This document shows, piece after piece, positions 1 to 7,550 of a DNA stretch of 64,000 nt; the stretch's first letter is position 1, and every line of letters begins with the position of its first letter. A program made the position numbers and the translations under genes. The stretch covers positions 7,375-71,374 of the forward strand of contig JANOBO010000155.1 in the NCBI GenBank assembly GCA_031411695.1, read 5' to 3'. The notes below the pieces were generated by a model. The model made no database searches and was not told where the DNA came from. It was given only the letters and a program-made list of their open reading frames with translations. This DNA is from JAIBCL01 sp031411695 (GTDB lineage Bacteria; Verrucomicrobiota; Verrucomicrobiia; Verrucomicrobiales; Verrucomicrobiaceae).

Positions 1-2484
1 CTGCTTCACTCCGCCGGCCTTCCTCAATGCCTCGATCAGCGGCCCCTGCACGCCTCGGCTGGATGCCATGCGGATGCCCTCCACCGCGATGCCGTCCGGG
101 ATTTTCTTGCCGGCCAGCTCTTTAGCGAGCACGCCGGGGAGTTGCTTGTTCCGCAAGAACGCGCCGATCACTGGCGCTGCCTCCGCGCCATCCTTTGCCT
201 GCGACAAAAACTCGACCGCGCGCTTGGCCGCGAGCTGCGGGCCCACGTCCGCCATGCCTTGGATCGCCAGACTGCGCAGCGTGGGCTGTTCCTGAAACAG
301 CTTGTCAAAAAAGTCGCGCGACTTTGCGCCGCCGAGCAGCGTGAGCCCCTGCACCGCGCCCTCGCGGATCGGCGGCGGCGTGCCGGCCTCAATCACCAGA
401 TTCATCAGCGCCTCGCGCGCGGGCTCGATCTTCCACGCCCCCGCCAAGATCGTGGCTCGGTGCACGATCTCAGCTTTGGGATCGCCGAGCCATGCTTGGG
501 AAATGGCCTCCGCGCCTGCCGGCTTCACGCCGCGGGCGGTGGCCGCCTTCACGAGCGCATCCAGCAGGCCCATCTGCAGTGGGGCGAGCGCTGGATCATT
601 TGCCATGTCGGCCATCTGCTTTGCCTGCGCGGCATCGGCGGCATCGCCGGCCATCGCCAGCACGGCGGCGGCATCATCGGGCGCGAGCTTGCTTTTTTTC
701 AGCACGGCAAAAAGGGAGTCCAGCGCGTCTCTGCGGCCGGTGGACTTCATGGCGAACACCATGTGCTTCGGATTGTCCAGCTTCAGCGTGCCTTTTGCGA
801 AGGCCGGCATCCATACGTCCGCCTGCTCGCGGCCGATCTGCTCCAAAAGGAAATCGAGATTCTCGTCTATCGCGCCGTCCAGCACGCGCAGCGCCACGCC
901 GAAAGCCTGCGGCGTTTTCATATCCGCCAAAACCGCCAGCGCCCACAGCCGCACCTGCGGATGCGCGTCCGCCACCGCGCCCTCGAGAACCTTCATCGCG
1001 CCCGGCAGCTCCTTCCACCGGTGCGTCAGGATGCGCAACGCCGCAGCCTTCACACGGTGATCACCGATGGCCCACAGATCGCGCCACAGCTTCGGTGAAA
1101 ACACGTTCACGCATTCATGCGTCCACGCCGCCTCGAGAAGGTCATGCGCGTGGTTTTTGTCGTCCTTTGCCAGCTTGCTCGTCCATTCATCCAAGGGTGT
1201 CACCACCTTCGCGGCTCCAGCGTCACGCAGTTCACGCTTTGCAAATTGCCGCGTCCAGCTTCGCGGTGACTTCAGCAACTCGAGCAGCTCCGCCGTGCTC
1301 GCGCCTTCAAATTTTGGCTTCTCGCTCAACGGCCTGCCTTTCACGCTCAAGCGCCAGATGCGCCCGTGGCTGCGGTCCCGCCGCTCATCGCGGAAATCCA
1401 CCTCGCCGTGCTGGATGATGGGGTTGTACCAATCGCAAATGTACAGCGCGCCATCGGGCCCGATCTTGGTGTCGATGGGACGAAACGCCGGATGTTTCGA
1501 TGCCAGCACATCGCTCACTTGCGTCGAGACGTAGCCGCTCGCCGACTCCGTGAGCTTAAAGCGGTTGATGCGATTGCCGCGGAAATCACACAGCACCAGC
1601 GAGCCCTGCCAATCGTCCGGGAAGTGAGGGTCCTCGATGATCTCCAGGCTGCAATGCTTCGGCTGTCCCGGATTGAGACCCTTCTGGATCCGCTTCGCGC
1701 CGGGCGATGTGGCGAAGACGGTGCCGGGGAAAATGTAGTTCACACCCTCACCGCCCGCGCCATCTGCCGCGAAGCTCTGACCCCACCGGTCAAACTCGAA
1801 GCCCCAGGGATTGATCAGACCCTTGCTGATGACCTCCAGCCGCCGCGTCTCCGGCCGGAACTCCCAGATGCCGCCGCCCATCAGCCTGCGCACGCCATAC
1901 GGCGTCTCGATGTGACTGTGGATGTAGATCGACTGGAGGAAATACAGCATCCCCTCCGGCCCCCAGCGGAACGTGTGCAGCAAATGATGCGTGTCCTCCG
2001 TGCCGAAGCCCGAGAGAAGGATCGTGCGCTCGTCCGCCTTCAGGTCGCCATTCGTGTCCTTCAGAAAGACGACCTCCGTCGAGTTTGCCACATATAGCCC
2101 GCCATCGCCCGGCGCCACCGCCGTCGGAATGTGCAGCCCGTCCGCAAAGACCGAGCTCTTGTCCGCCTTCCCATCCCCGTCCGTGTCTTCGAGCACCACC
2201 ACCTGGTCCCGCTCCGCATCGCCCGGCTTGATGTGCGGATACGTCGTGCTGCTCACCAGCCATAGCCGCCCCTTCGCGTCCCAGTTCATCTGCACTGGCT
2301 TCTGGATCATCGGCTCGCTCGCGAACAGATTGATCTCAAAACCATCCGGCAAAACAAACCCCGCCTTCTCTGCCTCGACGCTGGGATCCGGCATGTCCGC
2401 GAGTGATTTTGGCTGCGCGGCATGTGCGCCATTGATCGCCGTGGCGGCGATGATGATGAGAGGGAAGAGGAGTCGGTGGGGCAT
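1..2484 (-). CDS. PVC-type haem-binding / membrane-bound dehydrogenase-like protein, 3' end outside the window
   Basis: The frame is taken as open from an ATG at 2482-2484 to the left edge (828 codons); I translated the first ~170 codons and the last few, not the whole. The N-terminus is a signal peptide (MPHRLLFPLIIIAATAINGA, cleavage near AHA-AQ). It is followed by the start of a beta-propeller typical of this family: VLPDGFEINLFASEPMIQKP at residues 44-63, then two calcium-loop-like stretches, DTDGDGKAD (about 101) and DTNGDLKAD (about 143). In this family HEAT-like repeats and a C-terminal CxxCH cytochrome domain usually follow; the cytochrome part would lie outside the window. Probably secreted to the periplasm or surface. 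The start sits just downstream of a half palindrome (2499-2525). Substrate unknown. Confidence 0.85.
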   Translation of the reverse strand, partial: MPHRLLFPLIIIAATAINGAHAAQPKSLADMPDPSVEAEKAGFVLPDGFEINLFASEPMIQKPVQMNWDAKGRLWLVSSTTYPHIKPGDAERDQVVVLEDTDGDGKADKSSVFADGLHIPTAVAPGDGGLYVANSTEVVFLKDTNGDLKADERTILLSGFGTEDTHHLLHTFRWGPEGMLYFLQSIYIHSHIETPYGVRRLMGGGIWEFRPETRRLEVISKGLINPWGFEFDRWGQSFAADGAGGEGVNYIFPGTVFATSPGAKRIQKGLNPGQPKHCSLEIIEDPHFPDDWQGSLVLCDFRGNRINRFKLTESASGYVSTQVSDVLASKHPAFRPIDTKIGPDGALYICDWYNPIIQHGEVDFRDERRDRSHGRIWRLSVKGRPLSEKPKFEGASTAELLELLKSPRSWTRQFAKRELRDAGAAKVVTPLDEWTSKLAKDDKNHAHDLLEAAWTHECVNVFSPKLWRDLWAIGDHRVKAAALRILTHRWKELPGAMKVLEGAVADAHPQVRLWALAVLADMKTPQAFGVALRVLDGAIDENLDFLLEQIGREQADVWMPAFAKGTLKLDNPKHMVFAMKSTGRRDALDSLFAVLKKSKLAPDDAAAVLAMAGDAADAAQAKQMADMANDPALAPLQMGLLDALVKAATARGVKPAGAEAISQAWLGDPKAEIVHRATILAGAWKIEPAREALMNLVIEAGTPPPIREGAVQGLTLLGGAKSRDFFDKLFQEQPTLRSLAIQGMADVGPQLAAKRAVEFLSQAKDGAEAAPVIGAFLRNKQLPGVLAKELAGKKIPDGIAVEGIRMASSRGVQGPLIEALRKAGGVKQ

Positions 2485-2498
2485 GGCGGGGAAAAAAG

Positions 2499-2525
2499 AA
2501 GTGCTCAGTTGTCAGTGCTCAGTTG
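2499..2525. repeat. Half copy of palindrome family F
   Basis: AAGTGCTCAGTTGTCAGTGCTCAGTTG contains two near-direct copies of GTGCTCAGTTG. The same TCAGTGCTCAGT motif forms one arm of the in-frame palindrome at 50788-50856. It lies 15 bases upstream of the ATG of the leftmost gene, in its leader. Confidence 0.5.
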
Positions 2526-2623
2526 AAAAGTTGAAAAGACGCAAAGGGGCGTAGGCGCGATGCCTTGAAGCAATGTGTCGGTCGATCAGTTCCTGCGAGG
2601 CCTGGGTGCGTGCGATGATCATT

Positions 2624-2839
2624 CCCCTCACCCCAGCCCTCTCCCCAAGGGAGAGGGAGCAAGATGCGCTGCCGCGACACTGGCACGACGAGAGGGAGCA
2701 GTAGGCGCTGCCGACTCACTGGCGAGACGAGAGGGAGCAGAAGGCGCTGCTGCGCCACGGACGAAACTTTCGTAGAGCCTATCGAGCCGCAGCTCCTCAG
2801 GCTCCCTCTCCCCAGGGGAGAGGGCTGGGGTGAGGGGGA
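2624..2839. repeat. Palindrome family C, copy 1, long inverted repeat
   Basis: The ends are long inverted arms: CCCCTCACCCCAGCCCTCTC at the left and its near-perfect complement, GAGAGGGCTGGGGTGAGGGG, at the right. Each arm also contains a small hairpin (CTCCCC-AAGG-GAG type). A second copy, reversed, lies at 35789-35956, and some flanking similarity (GATGCCTTGA plus CTGGGTGCG) extends the repeat to about 2559. Between the arms is a 3 x 39-bp tandem array. Repeats of this type are widespread in high-GC genomes; function unknown. Confidence 0.8.
2651..2767. repeat. Three tandem 39-bp units
   Basis: Three consecutive 39-bp units start with GAGAGGGAGCA at 2651, 2690 and 2729. Each has the form GAGAGGGAGCA-n-AGGCGCTGC-n-CAC-n-GAC. 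They fill most of the space between the arms of the family C inverted repeat. Confidence 0.8.
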
Positions 2840-3122
2840 TGTCTCCGGTTCGCAGACACATACCGGAGCTATCTCACCTCGCTTATTGTTGAACGGCATT
2901 GGGCGTAAGCGGTTAAAAGCAAATTCGCCTTTCGAGAACAACCACAATGTCGCCTTTCCCCAAAGGTGTCACCGAGCGCAGCACTGGGTTTCGCGATAAA
3001 CAAAACCTGCGGCCCGAAGGGTCAGAAAAATCTTCGGTCACTCTCGTTTCCTCCTGATTGAAATAATAACGGTGCGGCTGCATGGGAGGATGAGGTGAGA
3101 CGGCAATCCGAACAGCAAGGAC

Positions 3123-3374
3123 TCAAGCTATCGCCAGCTTACGCTGGCCATATCTTCCCTCAAGAATTCCACGAATCGACAGATCCTCATCAAGGTCGGG
3201 CCAATGCAATCCGAAAGGCGAAAGCTCGATGTGCTTAAGCTTCTCCACGGCTTTGCCCTCGAGACGCAGATTGCCTCGAATGGGAAAGCTAAAGTCCAAT
3301 CCGTTCTGCATCCGAACGAGTACACGGCCACGGCTATAGGAGGCGCTGATGGGTTGATCAACCAAGGTGTTCAT
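3123..3374 (-). CDS. DUF2442-like protein
   Basis: 83-residue soluble protein. A short beta region (GRVLVRMQNGLDFSFPIRG) precedes ELSPFGLHWPDLDEDLSIRG, close to the DUF2442 signature in which a Trp-Pro-x-Leu-Asp-Glu-Asp segment ends the domain. DUF2442 genes commonly sit next to a DUF4160 gene, in a two-gene arrangement that resembles a toxin-antitoxin pair. Here the upstream partner (3358-3591) is frameshifted and overlaps this start by 17 bases, so this may be an orphan survivor of the pair. Function unproven. Confidence 0.75.
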   Translation of the reverse strand: MNTLVDQPISASYSRGRVLVRMQNGLDFSFPIRGNLRLEGKAVEKLKHIELSPFGLHWPDLDEDLSIRGILEGRYGQRKLAIA

Positions 3375-3591
3375 TCCACTTTTGAATTATCAGTTTCAGA
3401 TTCTCTTCGGCAAGACGTTTGCGCGGCGCTCAAGTCCTTCACTTTCATGCCGGCGGATTCGCGCAGTCAACTCCGCTCGCCACCTCAAACACAGCTTCAC
3501 CCTTGCCTTTAAGAACGTGAACATGGGCCGGCTCGTGATCATTGCTGTAGAAGAAAAAACGAAATCCATTCTTGGTGAAGACATTCGGCAT
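3358..3591 (-). pseudogene. DUF4160-like gene broken by two frameshifts
   Basis: Starts with MPNVFTKNGFRFFFYSNDHE and HVHVLKGKGEA, the hallmark N-terminus of DUF4160, but stops early after VDCANPPA. The expected middle (about ESAGMKVKDLSAAQ) lies in a second frame. The expected end, RLAEENLKLIIQKWNEHLG, lies in a third frame and finishes at 3358. One single-base indel near position 3475 and another near 3420 would restore a normal protein of about 78 residues. This is either a true pseudogene or a pair of sequencing errors. Confidence 0.75.
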
Positions 3592-3612
3592 GACCTGTTT
3601 TCGTGAGTTGGC

Positions 3613-4584
3613 TCACACCCGCTTCTTCCCGCCAAGCAGCACTGCCTTCTGCTCCTGAATCTTCGCGTCCGCACCTTCGATCAGCGGGTCGAACATGGGG
3701 ATCTCCTTCGCGTTCTGCCCCTGCTCATGTTTTCGGAAACCGAACAGATACGTCTCGTTTGTCGGCCGCCAGCGGTGGAAGAACAGCTCGTCCTTGCGCA
3801 TCACCAGCCGGCGCAGCCCTTCCAGCTCGGCTGCGGCGGCGGCGGGCTTTTCCAAATTGACCCCTTCGAGCAGCTTCGCCGCCATCATCTGATAGCCCGC
3901 CTCGGTGTGATGCACGCCGTTCTCCGTCAGCGGCTTCGTCGTGCGGCCCGGTTTCGGCATCCCGCCCATCAGCGTAAAGAGATCGACAAAGTGGCAGTGC
4001 TGCATCGCCGCAAATTTTTTCAGGGCGTCGGCCAGGCTCGCCAGCGTCTTGTTCGCATCGGTCTGGTCCGGCAGCGGCGGGGCCAGGTTTTCCAGCGGCG
4101 GCGGCGAGAGGAGGGCGATGCGCACGCCGGGCGATTTCTCGCGGATCAGGTCGAGCAGCTTGCGATAGCCGCTCAAGAACTCCGGCAGCCCCGCGAGCCG
4201 CTCGAAGGCCATCTCGCTCCCGTAGCACAAGATCACCACGGTCGGCTTCAACAGTTCCAGATGTTTCGTCAGCCGCTCGATGCCTTCCTCCGGGGGACCA
4301 AAGTAGGAGCGCGCCGTGCCAAACACCGTGTCGCCGCTCCAGCCAAGATTGCGCACCGTCACTTTTTTCTCGCCGAGAGACAAAGCCAGCGAGGTCTCGA
4401 AGAAGCCGTGGCGCTGCTCGCGCTCGATGACCGTATTGCCCAGCAGCACTAGGCGGTCGCCGTCCTTGAACTCAAAGCCGGCCGCCGCCTGCGAGGCGGC
4501 CGCGCCGTCCTGCTGGGCGTGGATTATCGATGCGGAGAGTCCGAGTGCGACGGAGATGCTCCATGCGAGGGCGCTGAATTTCAT
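3613..4584 (-). CDS. Secreted SGNH/GDSL-like hydrolase with altered block I
   Basis: Start chosen at the ATG of MKFSALAWS, which begins a clean signal peptide (cleavage near IHA-QQ); a longer frame adds only ten basic residues. The mature part shows SGNH-family blocks: GDRLVLLGNT (block I position), RNLGWSGDTVFG (block II), and NGVHHTEAGYQMM (block V, with His). The catalytic GDS of block I reads GNT, so the usual nucleophilic serine is absent. As far as I recall this variant occurs in PVC-bacterial relatives, where the domain often precedes a cytochrome-like module; no such module is present in this 323-residue protein. Activity is uncertain. Confidence 0.75.
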   Translation of the reverse strand: MKFSALAWSISVALGLSASIIHAQQDGAAASQAAAGFEFKDGDRLVLLGNTVIEREQRHGFFETSLALSLGEKKVTVRNLGWSGDTVFGTARSYFGPPEEGIERLTKHLELLKPTVVILCYGSEMAFERLAGLPEFLSGYRKLLDLIREKSPGVRIALLSPPPLENLAPPLPDQTDANKTLASLADALKKFAAMQHCHFVDLFTLMGGMPKPGRTTKPLTENGVHHTEAGYQMMAAKLLEGVNLEKPAAAAAELEGLRRLVMRKDELFFHRWRPTNETYLFGFRKHEQGQNAKEIPMFDPLIEGADAKIQEQKAVLLGGKKRV

Positions 4585-4626
4585 GCGCGCGCAATCTGAG
4601 CGCCGCCCCGGCAATGTCCAGCGCGC

Positions 4627-5550
4627 TCACCGCTTTTTCCGCAGCACCACGACGATGTCCGCATACTCATCATCGAGCGCGCGCGCTGACGCGGGATTGC
4701 AGGTGAAGTCATGGCACGCCACGATCTCGAGTTCGGGCGCGGCCGTCTTGATGAGCCGCCGCAATTGCGCCGCATCGTACGTGCGGTAATCCCACAGCGT
4801 CTCCTGCCTGCACGTGCGGCCCTTGTGCGTGATCTCCAGCCGCGTGCGGAGCTTCTCGATCCGCGCGCGCCGGTCCGCCGGCCAGGTGCGTGTGTTGCAC
4901 ACCACGTGCACGCCCTTGCGGTCCATGACCCAGCGCTCGTGCTCGCAACTCGTGCGCGCGTAATCGGTGAGATGCAGCCCGAGCACGAAGACGCCGCCCG
5001 GGCGCAGCGCGCGCGTCACGCGCTGGAAAAAGGATGCCGCATCCTTCTCCGTCAGCAGGTAGCGGAAGGTGTTAATCAGGCAGTGTGCAAGATCGAATCG
5101 CGCACCGCCCGGCACCTCGAAGCTCTGCATCCAGTCTTCCCACAATCGTGCCTTCAGCGCTGACGAAGTCTTCGAAAGTAGTCCAGTCACTCCGTTACTG
5201 GTGTCTTCCGTATCGCGCAGCCTCCTCGTCGCGCTCGTTCGGCTCCAGTCCCGGGGTGACTCGGCTGCTTTCCGCGGCCGCGTCCGTCCTGCCTTCGATA
5301 GCCGCTCCCGCGCAAAATCCAGCATCTTCGCGCTGCCATCAAAGCCGCTCACACTCCAGCCGCGGCGCGCCATCTCCATCACCAGCCGGCCGCTGCCGCA
5401 CGCCGGCTCCAGCACGCGGCGCGTTTTCCCGGCAGTCGCAAACATCGCGAACACATGCTCCAGCAAGTCCGCCTCCTTCCGCGTGTCGGCGTCATAGATG
5501 ATGTCGTAGTACAAAGGCGTGTCGTACCAATCGCGCGCTTCCTGCTGCAT
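4627..5550 (-). CDS. Class I SAM-dependent methyltransferase with an in-frame palindrome
   Basis: 307 residues. Motif I is VLEPACGSGRLVMEMARRGW (about 46-65), followed by the acidic motif II (GFDGSAKML), a DLAHCLINTFRYLL segment and a RALRPGGVFVLGLHL motif. These identify a SAM-binding Rossmann methyltransferase; the substrate is unknown. Between motif II and the DLAHCL strand there is an odd Arg/Ser/Thr-rich stretch of about 33 residues (roughly 94-126), encoded by a family B palindrome that also occurs outside genes at 27067-27168. It lies head to head with the DUF1549 gene, with 61 bases between the starts. Confidence 0.85.
   Translation of the reverse strand: MQQEARDWYDTPLYYDIIYDADTRKEADLLEHVFAMFATAGKTRRVLEPACGSGRLVMEMARRGWSVSGFDGSAKMLDFARERLSKAGRTRPRKAAESPRDWSRTSATRRLRDTEDTSNGVTGLLSKTSSALKARLWEDWMQSFEVPGGARFDLAHCLINTFRYLLTEKDAASFFQRVTRALRPGGVFVLGLHLTDYARTSCEHERWVMDRKGVHVVCNTRTWPADRRARIEKLRTRLEITHKGRTCRQETLWDYRTYDAAQLRRLIKTAAPELEIVACHDFTCNPASARALDDEYADIVVVLRKKR
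5174..5272. repeat. Palindrome family B, copy 1, inside the methyltransferase gene
   Basis: Left arm GAAAGTAGTCCAGTCACTCC and right arm GGGGTGACTCGGCTGCTTTC are inverted complements with about five mismatches. A second copy lies between genes at 27067-27168, and the two share AAAGTAGTCCAG, CACTCCGT, ACTGGTGT and GGCTCCAGTCCC. The element stays open in the methyltransferase frame. Confidence 0.8.
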
Positions 5551-5611
5551 GGCGCCGATGCTAATTCTCCCGCTCCGCGTGCGCGACTAACAAAACGCTG
5601 ATCGCGTCCGT

Positions 5612-7447
5612 TTGCCCGACATGCGCGCGCTCCTTGCATCTCTCTCCCTCATCACATGGCTGCCCTCGTGCACCAAGGCCGCGCCGCTCCCTGTTTCTGA
5701 AAACAAACTCAGCACGTACACCTCTGAGATCGACCGTCAGCTCACCGAGATCGAGCACCAACGCGAAGCGCAGGATGCGAAATACAACCGGCCTCAGCGC
5801 AATCTCCTGCTCGAGGACGCGACCGACGCCGTCTTCCTGCGCCGCGCTTTTCTCGACACCATCGGCCGCATCCCCACTGCCGATGAGGCGCGCGCGTTTC
5901 TCGCGGACACGACGGCAAACAAACGGCCAAGGCTCATCGACAAACTGCTCGCAGATCCCGCGTGGGCGCAGCAGCGGTTTCAGCAGCTCGCCAGTCCCTT
6001 CCGCGTACAGACCGAGGTGCTCGGCGCCACGCAGAAGCCGTATCTCGAGTGGTTGCGCGCCGCTGCGGAGAAGAACATGCCGTTCGATGAACTCGCCCGC
6101 ACACTGCTCACCGCCAGCGGCAGTTTGAACACCCATCCCGCCACCGGCTATCTCCTGCGCGATCACGGCTGGATGCTCGCCACCGCCACCGAGAGCGCGT
6201 GGATCTTCCTCGGCGCTGATCTCGTCTGCGCGCACTGCCACGATCACCCGTTTACCGACTGGACGCAGATGCAGGTCTATCAGCTCGCGGCGTGCTTCAG
6301 TGGCACGAGAATCACCATCGGGCCGTCAAAATCACCTGCGACCTTGCGCCCTAGCAAAACACCGCCGCCCGCCGTCGGCAAGGAACTCTGGCCCACCAGC
6401 ACCGCGCAACAGCGCACGCTGCGCGAAAATAACCTCGGTGCCGACGAGCAGCTCGAGATCAACGACATGCGCGACGGCGCGGTTTTGATCCCGCACGATT
6501 ACAAATACATCAACGCCAAGCCCGGTGACCGCGTTGCCCCTGACGTTCTCGCCTTCACGAAACAAGAAGGCAGCAACGCGATCCGCGAGCGCATCCGCAT
6601 TGGGCCCGGCGATGGACTCAACTTGCGCGGCGACCTTGCCGAGTGGCTGGTCACGCACGAGCGTTTTGCACAGACCTTTGCGTTTCGTGCTTGGACACAT
6701 CTGTTTGTCGAGCCGCGACCGCAGACGGGGCTGGAGCCGCCGGAAGATTCTATCAGCATCGCCGCCGCCGAGCGCACCGGCATGACGAACATGCTGTGCA
6801 ACGGCGGCTGCGGCTCCGGTCCGACTCAGCAACGGTGGAGTGAGCTCATCCATCCGAACGACGTTGCGGGGCAGAAGCTCAACCGCCTCCTCGGCAGCAT
6901 CGCACGCGAGACGCACTTCGATGCGCGCGAGATGCAGCGCATCCTCATGAACACGCAGGCCTATCAGCGCGCCGCCATCACGCGGCCGCTGGGTGACGCC
7001 CTCGTGTTTCTGCCCGCGCCGCTGCTGCGCCGGCTCAGCCCGGATCAGATGTGGGACTCGCTCGTCGCGCTCGGCGGCGAGGCCGCTCTCGATCGAGGCC
7101 TTGCAGAAGAAATGCGCTTCACCCGCGATCTTCCGCAAACACTCTCCGCCGCGCACTCGTTGCGCCTCCTCGGCCGCAGCGCACGCGAGTGGCCGGACGA
7201 TGATGTGCCTGCGATCTCCTTCGGCCTCACGCGCTGGATGATCAACGGCCAGCCTGTCGAGCGTGCTGCGAATGCCTCGGGCCGCGCCATGAAAAAGCTC
7301 GACGATTTATTCCTCAGCATCCTCGCCCGTCCCCCGTCGCAAACCGAGCGCGCCGCCGCCGAGAAGCATCTCGTCACTGAAGCAAACGACCTGCCGTCTG
7401 TCGCGTGGGCCTTGCTGAACACGGGAGAGTTTTTGTTTGTGCAGTGA
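5612..7447 (+). CDS. DUF1549/DUF1553-type secreted protein (PSCyt2/PSD1)
   Basis: 611 residues. The N-terminus ends in a lipobox-like LPSC (Cys20), suggesting a lipoprotein. DUF1549 features follow: AVFLRRAFLDTIGRIPTADE (73-92) and a CxxCH motif, CAHCHDHPF (206-214), then a Cys-rich CNGGCGSG segment and a DUF1553-like C-terminus (RRLSPDQMWDSLVALGG; ending ALLNTGEFLFVQ). Members of these families are abundant in planctomycetes and verrucomicrobia and are predicted to be extracytoplasmic; biochemical function is not established. A start three codons later (5621) is equally possible. Confidence 0.85.
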   Translation: MPDMRALLASLSLITWLPSCTKAAPLPVSENKLSTYTSEIDRQLTEIEHQREAQDAKYNRPQRNLLLEDATDAVFLRRAFLDTIGRIPTADEARAFLADTTANKRPRLIDKLLADPAWAQQRFQQLASPFRVQTEVLGATQKPYLEWLRAAAEKNMPFDELARTLLTASGSLNTHPATGYLLRDHGWMLATATESAWIFLGADLVCAHCHDHPFTDWTQMQVYQLAACFSGTRITIGPSKSPATLRPSKTPPPAVGKELWPTSTAQQRTLRENNLGADEQLEINDMRDGAVLIPHDYKYINAKPGDRVAPDVLAFTKQEGSNAIRERIRIGPGDGLNLRGDLAEWLVTHERFAQTFAFRAWTHLFVEPRPQTGLEPPEDSISIAAAERTGMTNMLCNGGCGSGPTQQRWSELIHPNDVAGQKLNRLLGSIARETHFDAREMQRILMNTQAYQRAAITRPLGDALVFLPAPLLRRLSPDQMWDSLVALGGEAALDRGLAEEMRFTRDLPQTLSAAHSLRLLGRSAREWPDDDVPAISFGLTRWMINGQPVERAANASGRAMKKLDDLFLSILARPPSQTERAAAEKHLVTEANDLPSVAWALLNTGEFLFVQ

Positions 7448-7550
7448 GGGCCGGGGGATTGCCCTCCTGGAAGACGCAGGGCGCGCACGGCTCAAGGGCA
7501 CTGGCGGGAGGCACGGCCACCGGCGCGGGTGAACTCTGATCCGGGCGGCC

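Larger units (their letters stand above)
2485..3122. other. Intergenic region rich in repeats, no gene seen
   Basis: No credible coding frame. From left to right it holds a direct repeat of TCAGTGCTCAGT-like units (2499-2525), a large inverted repeat with a tandem core (2624-2839), and about 280 bases (2840-3122) in which I see nothing recognisable. Confidence 0.7.

Noticed and set aside
142..1098. Long plus-strand open frame over the leftmost gene
   Set aside because: Arg/His-rich shadow of the minus-strand PVC-type gene, whose translation has a signal peptide and family motifs; the minus-strand gene runs off the edge.
2651..2767. Possible CRISPR-like array
   Set aside because: Units are contiguous 39-bp tandem repeats without unique spacers, only three units, and no cas genes are in the window.
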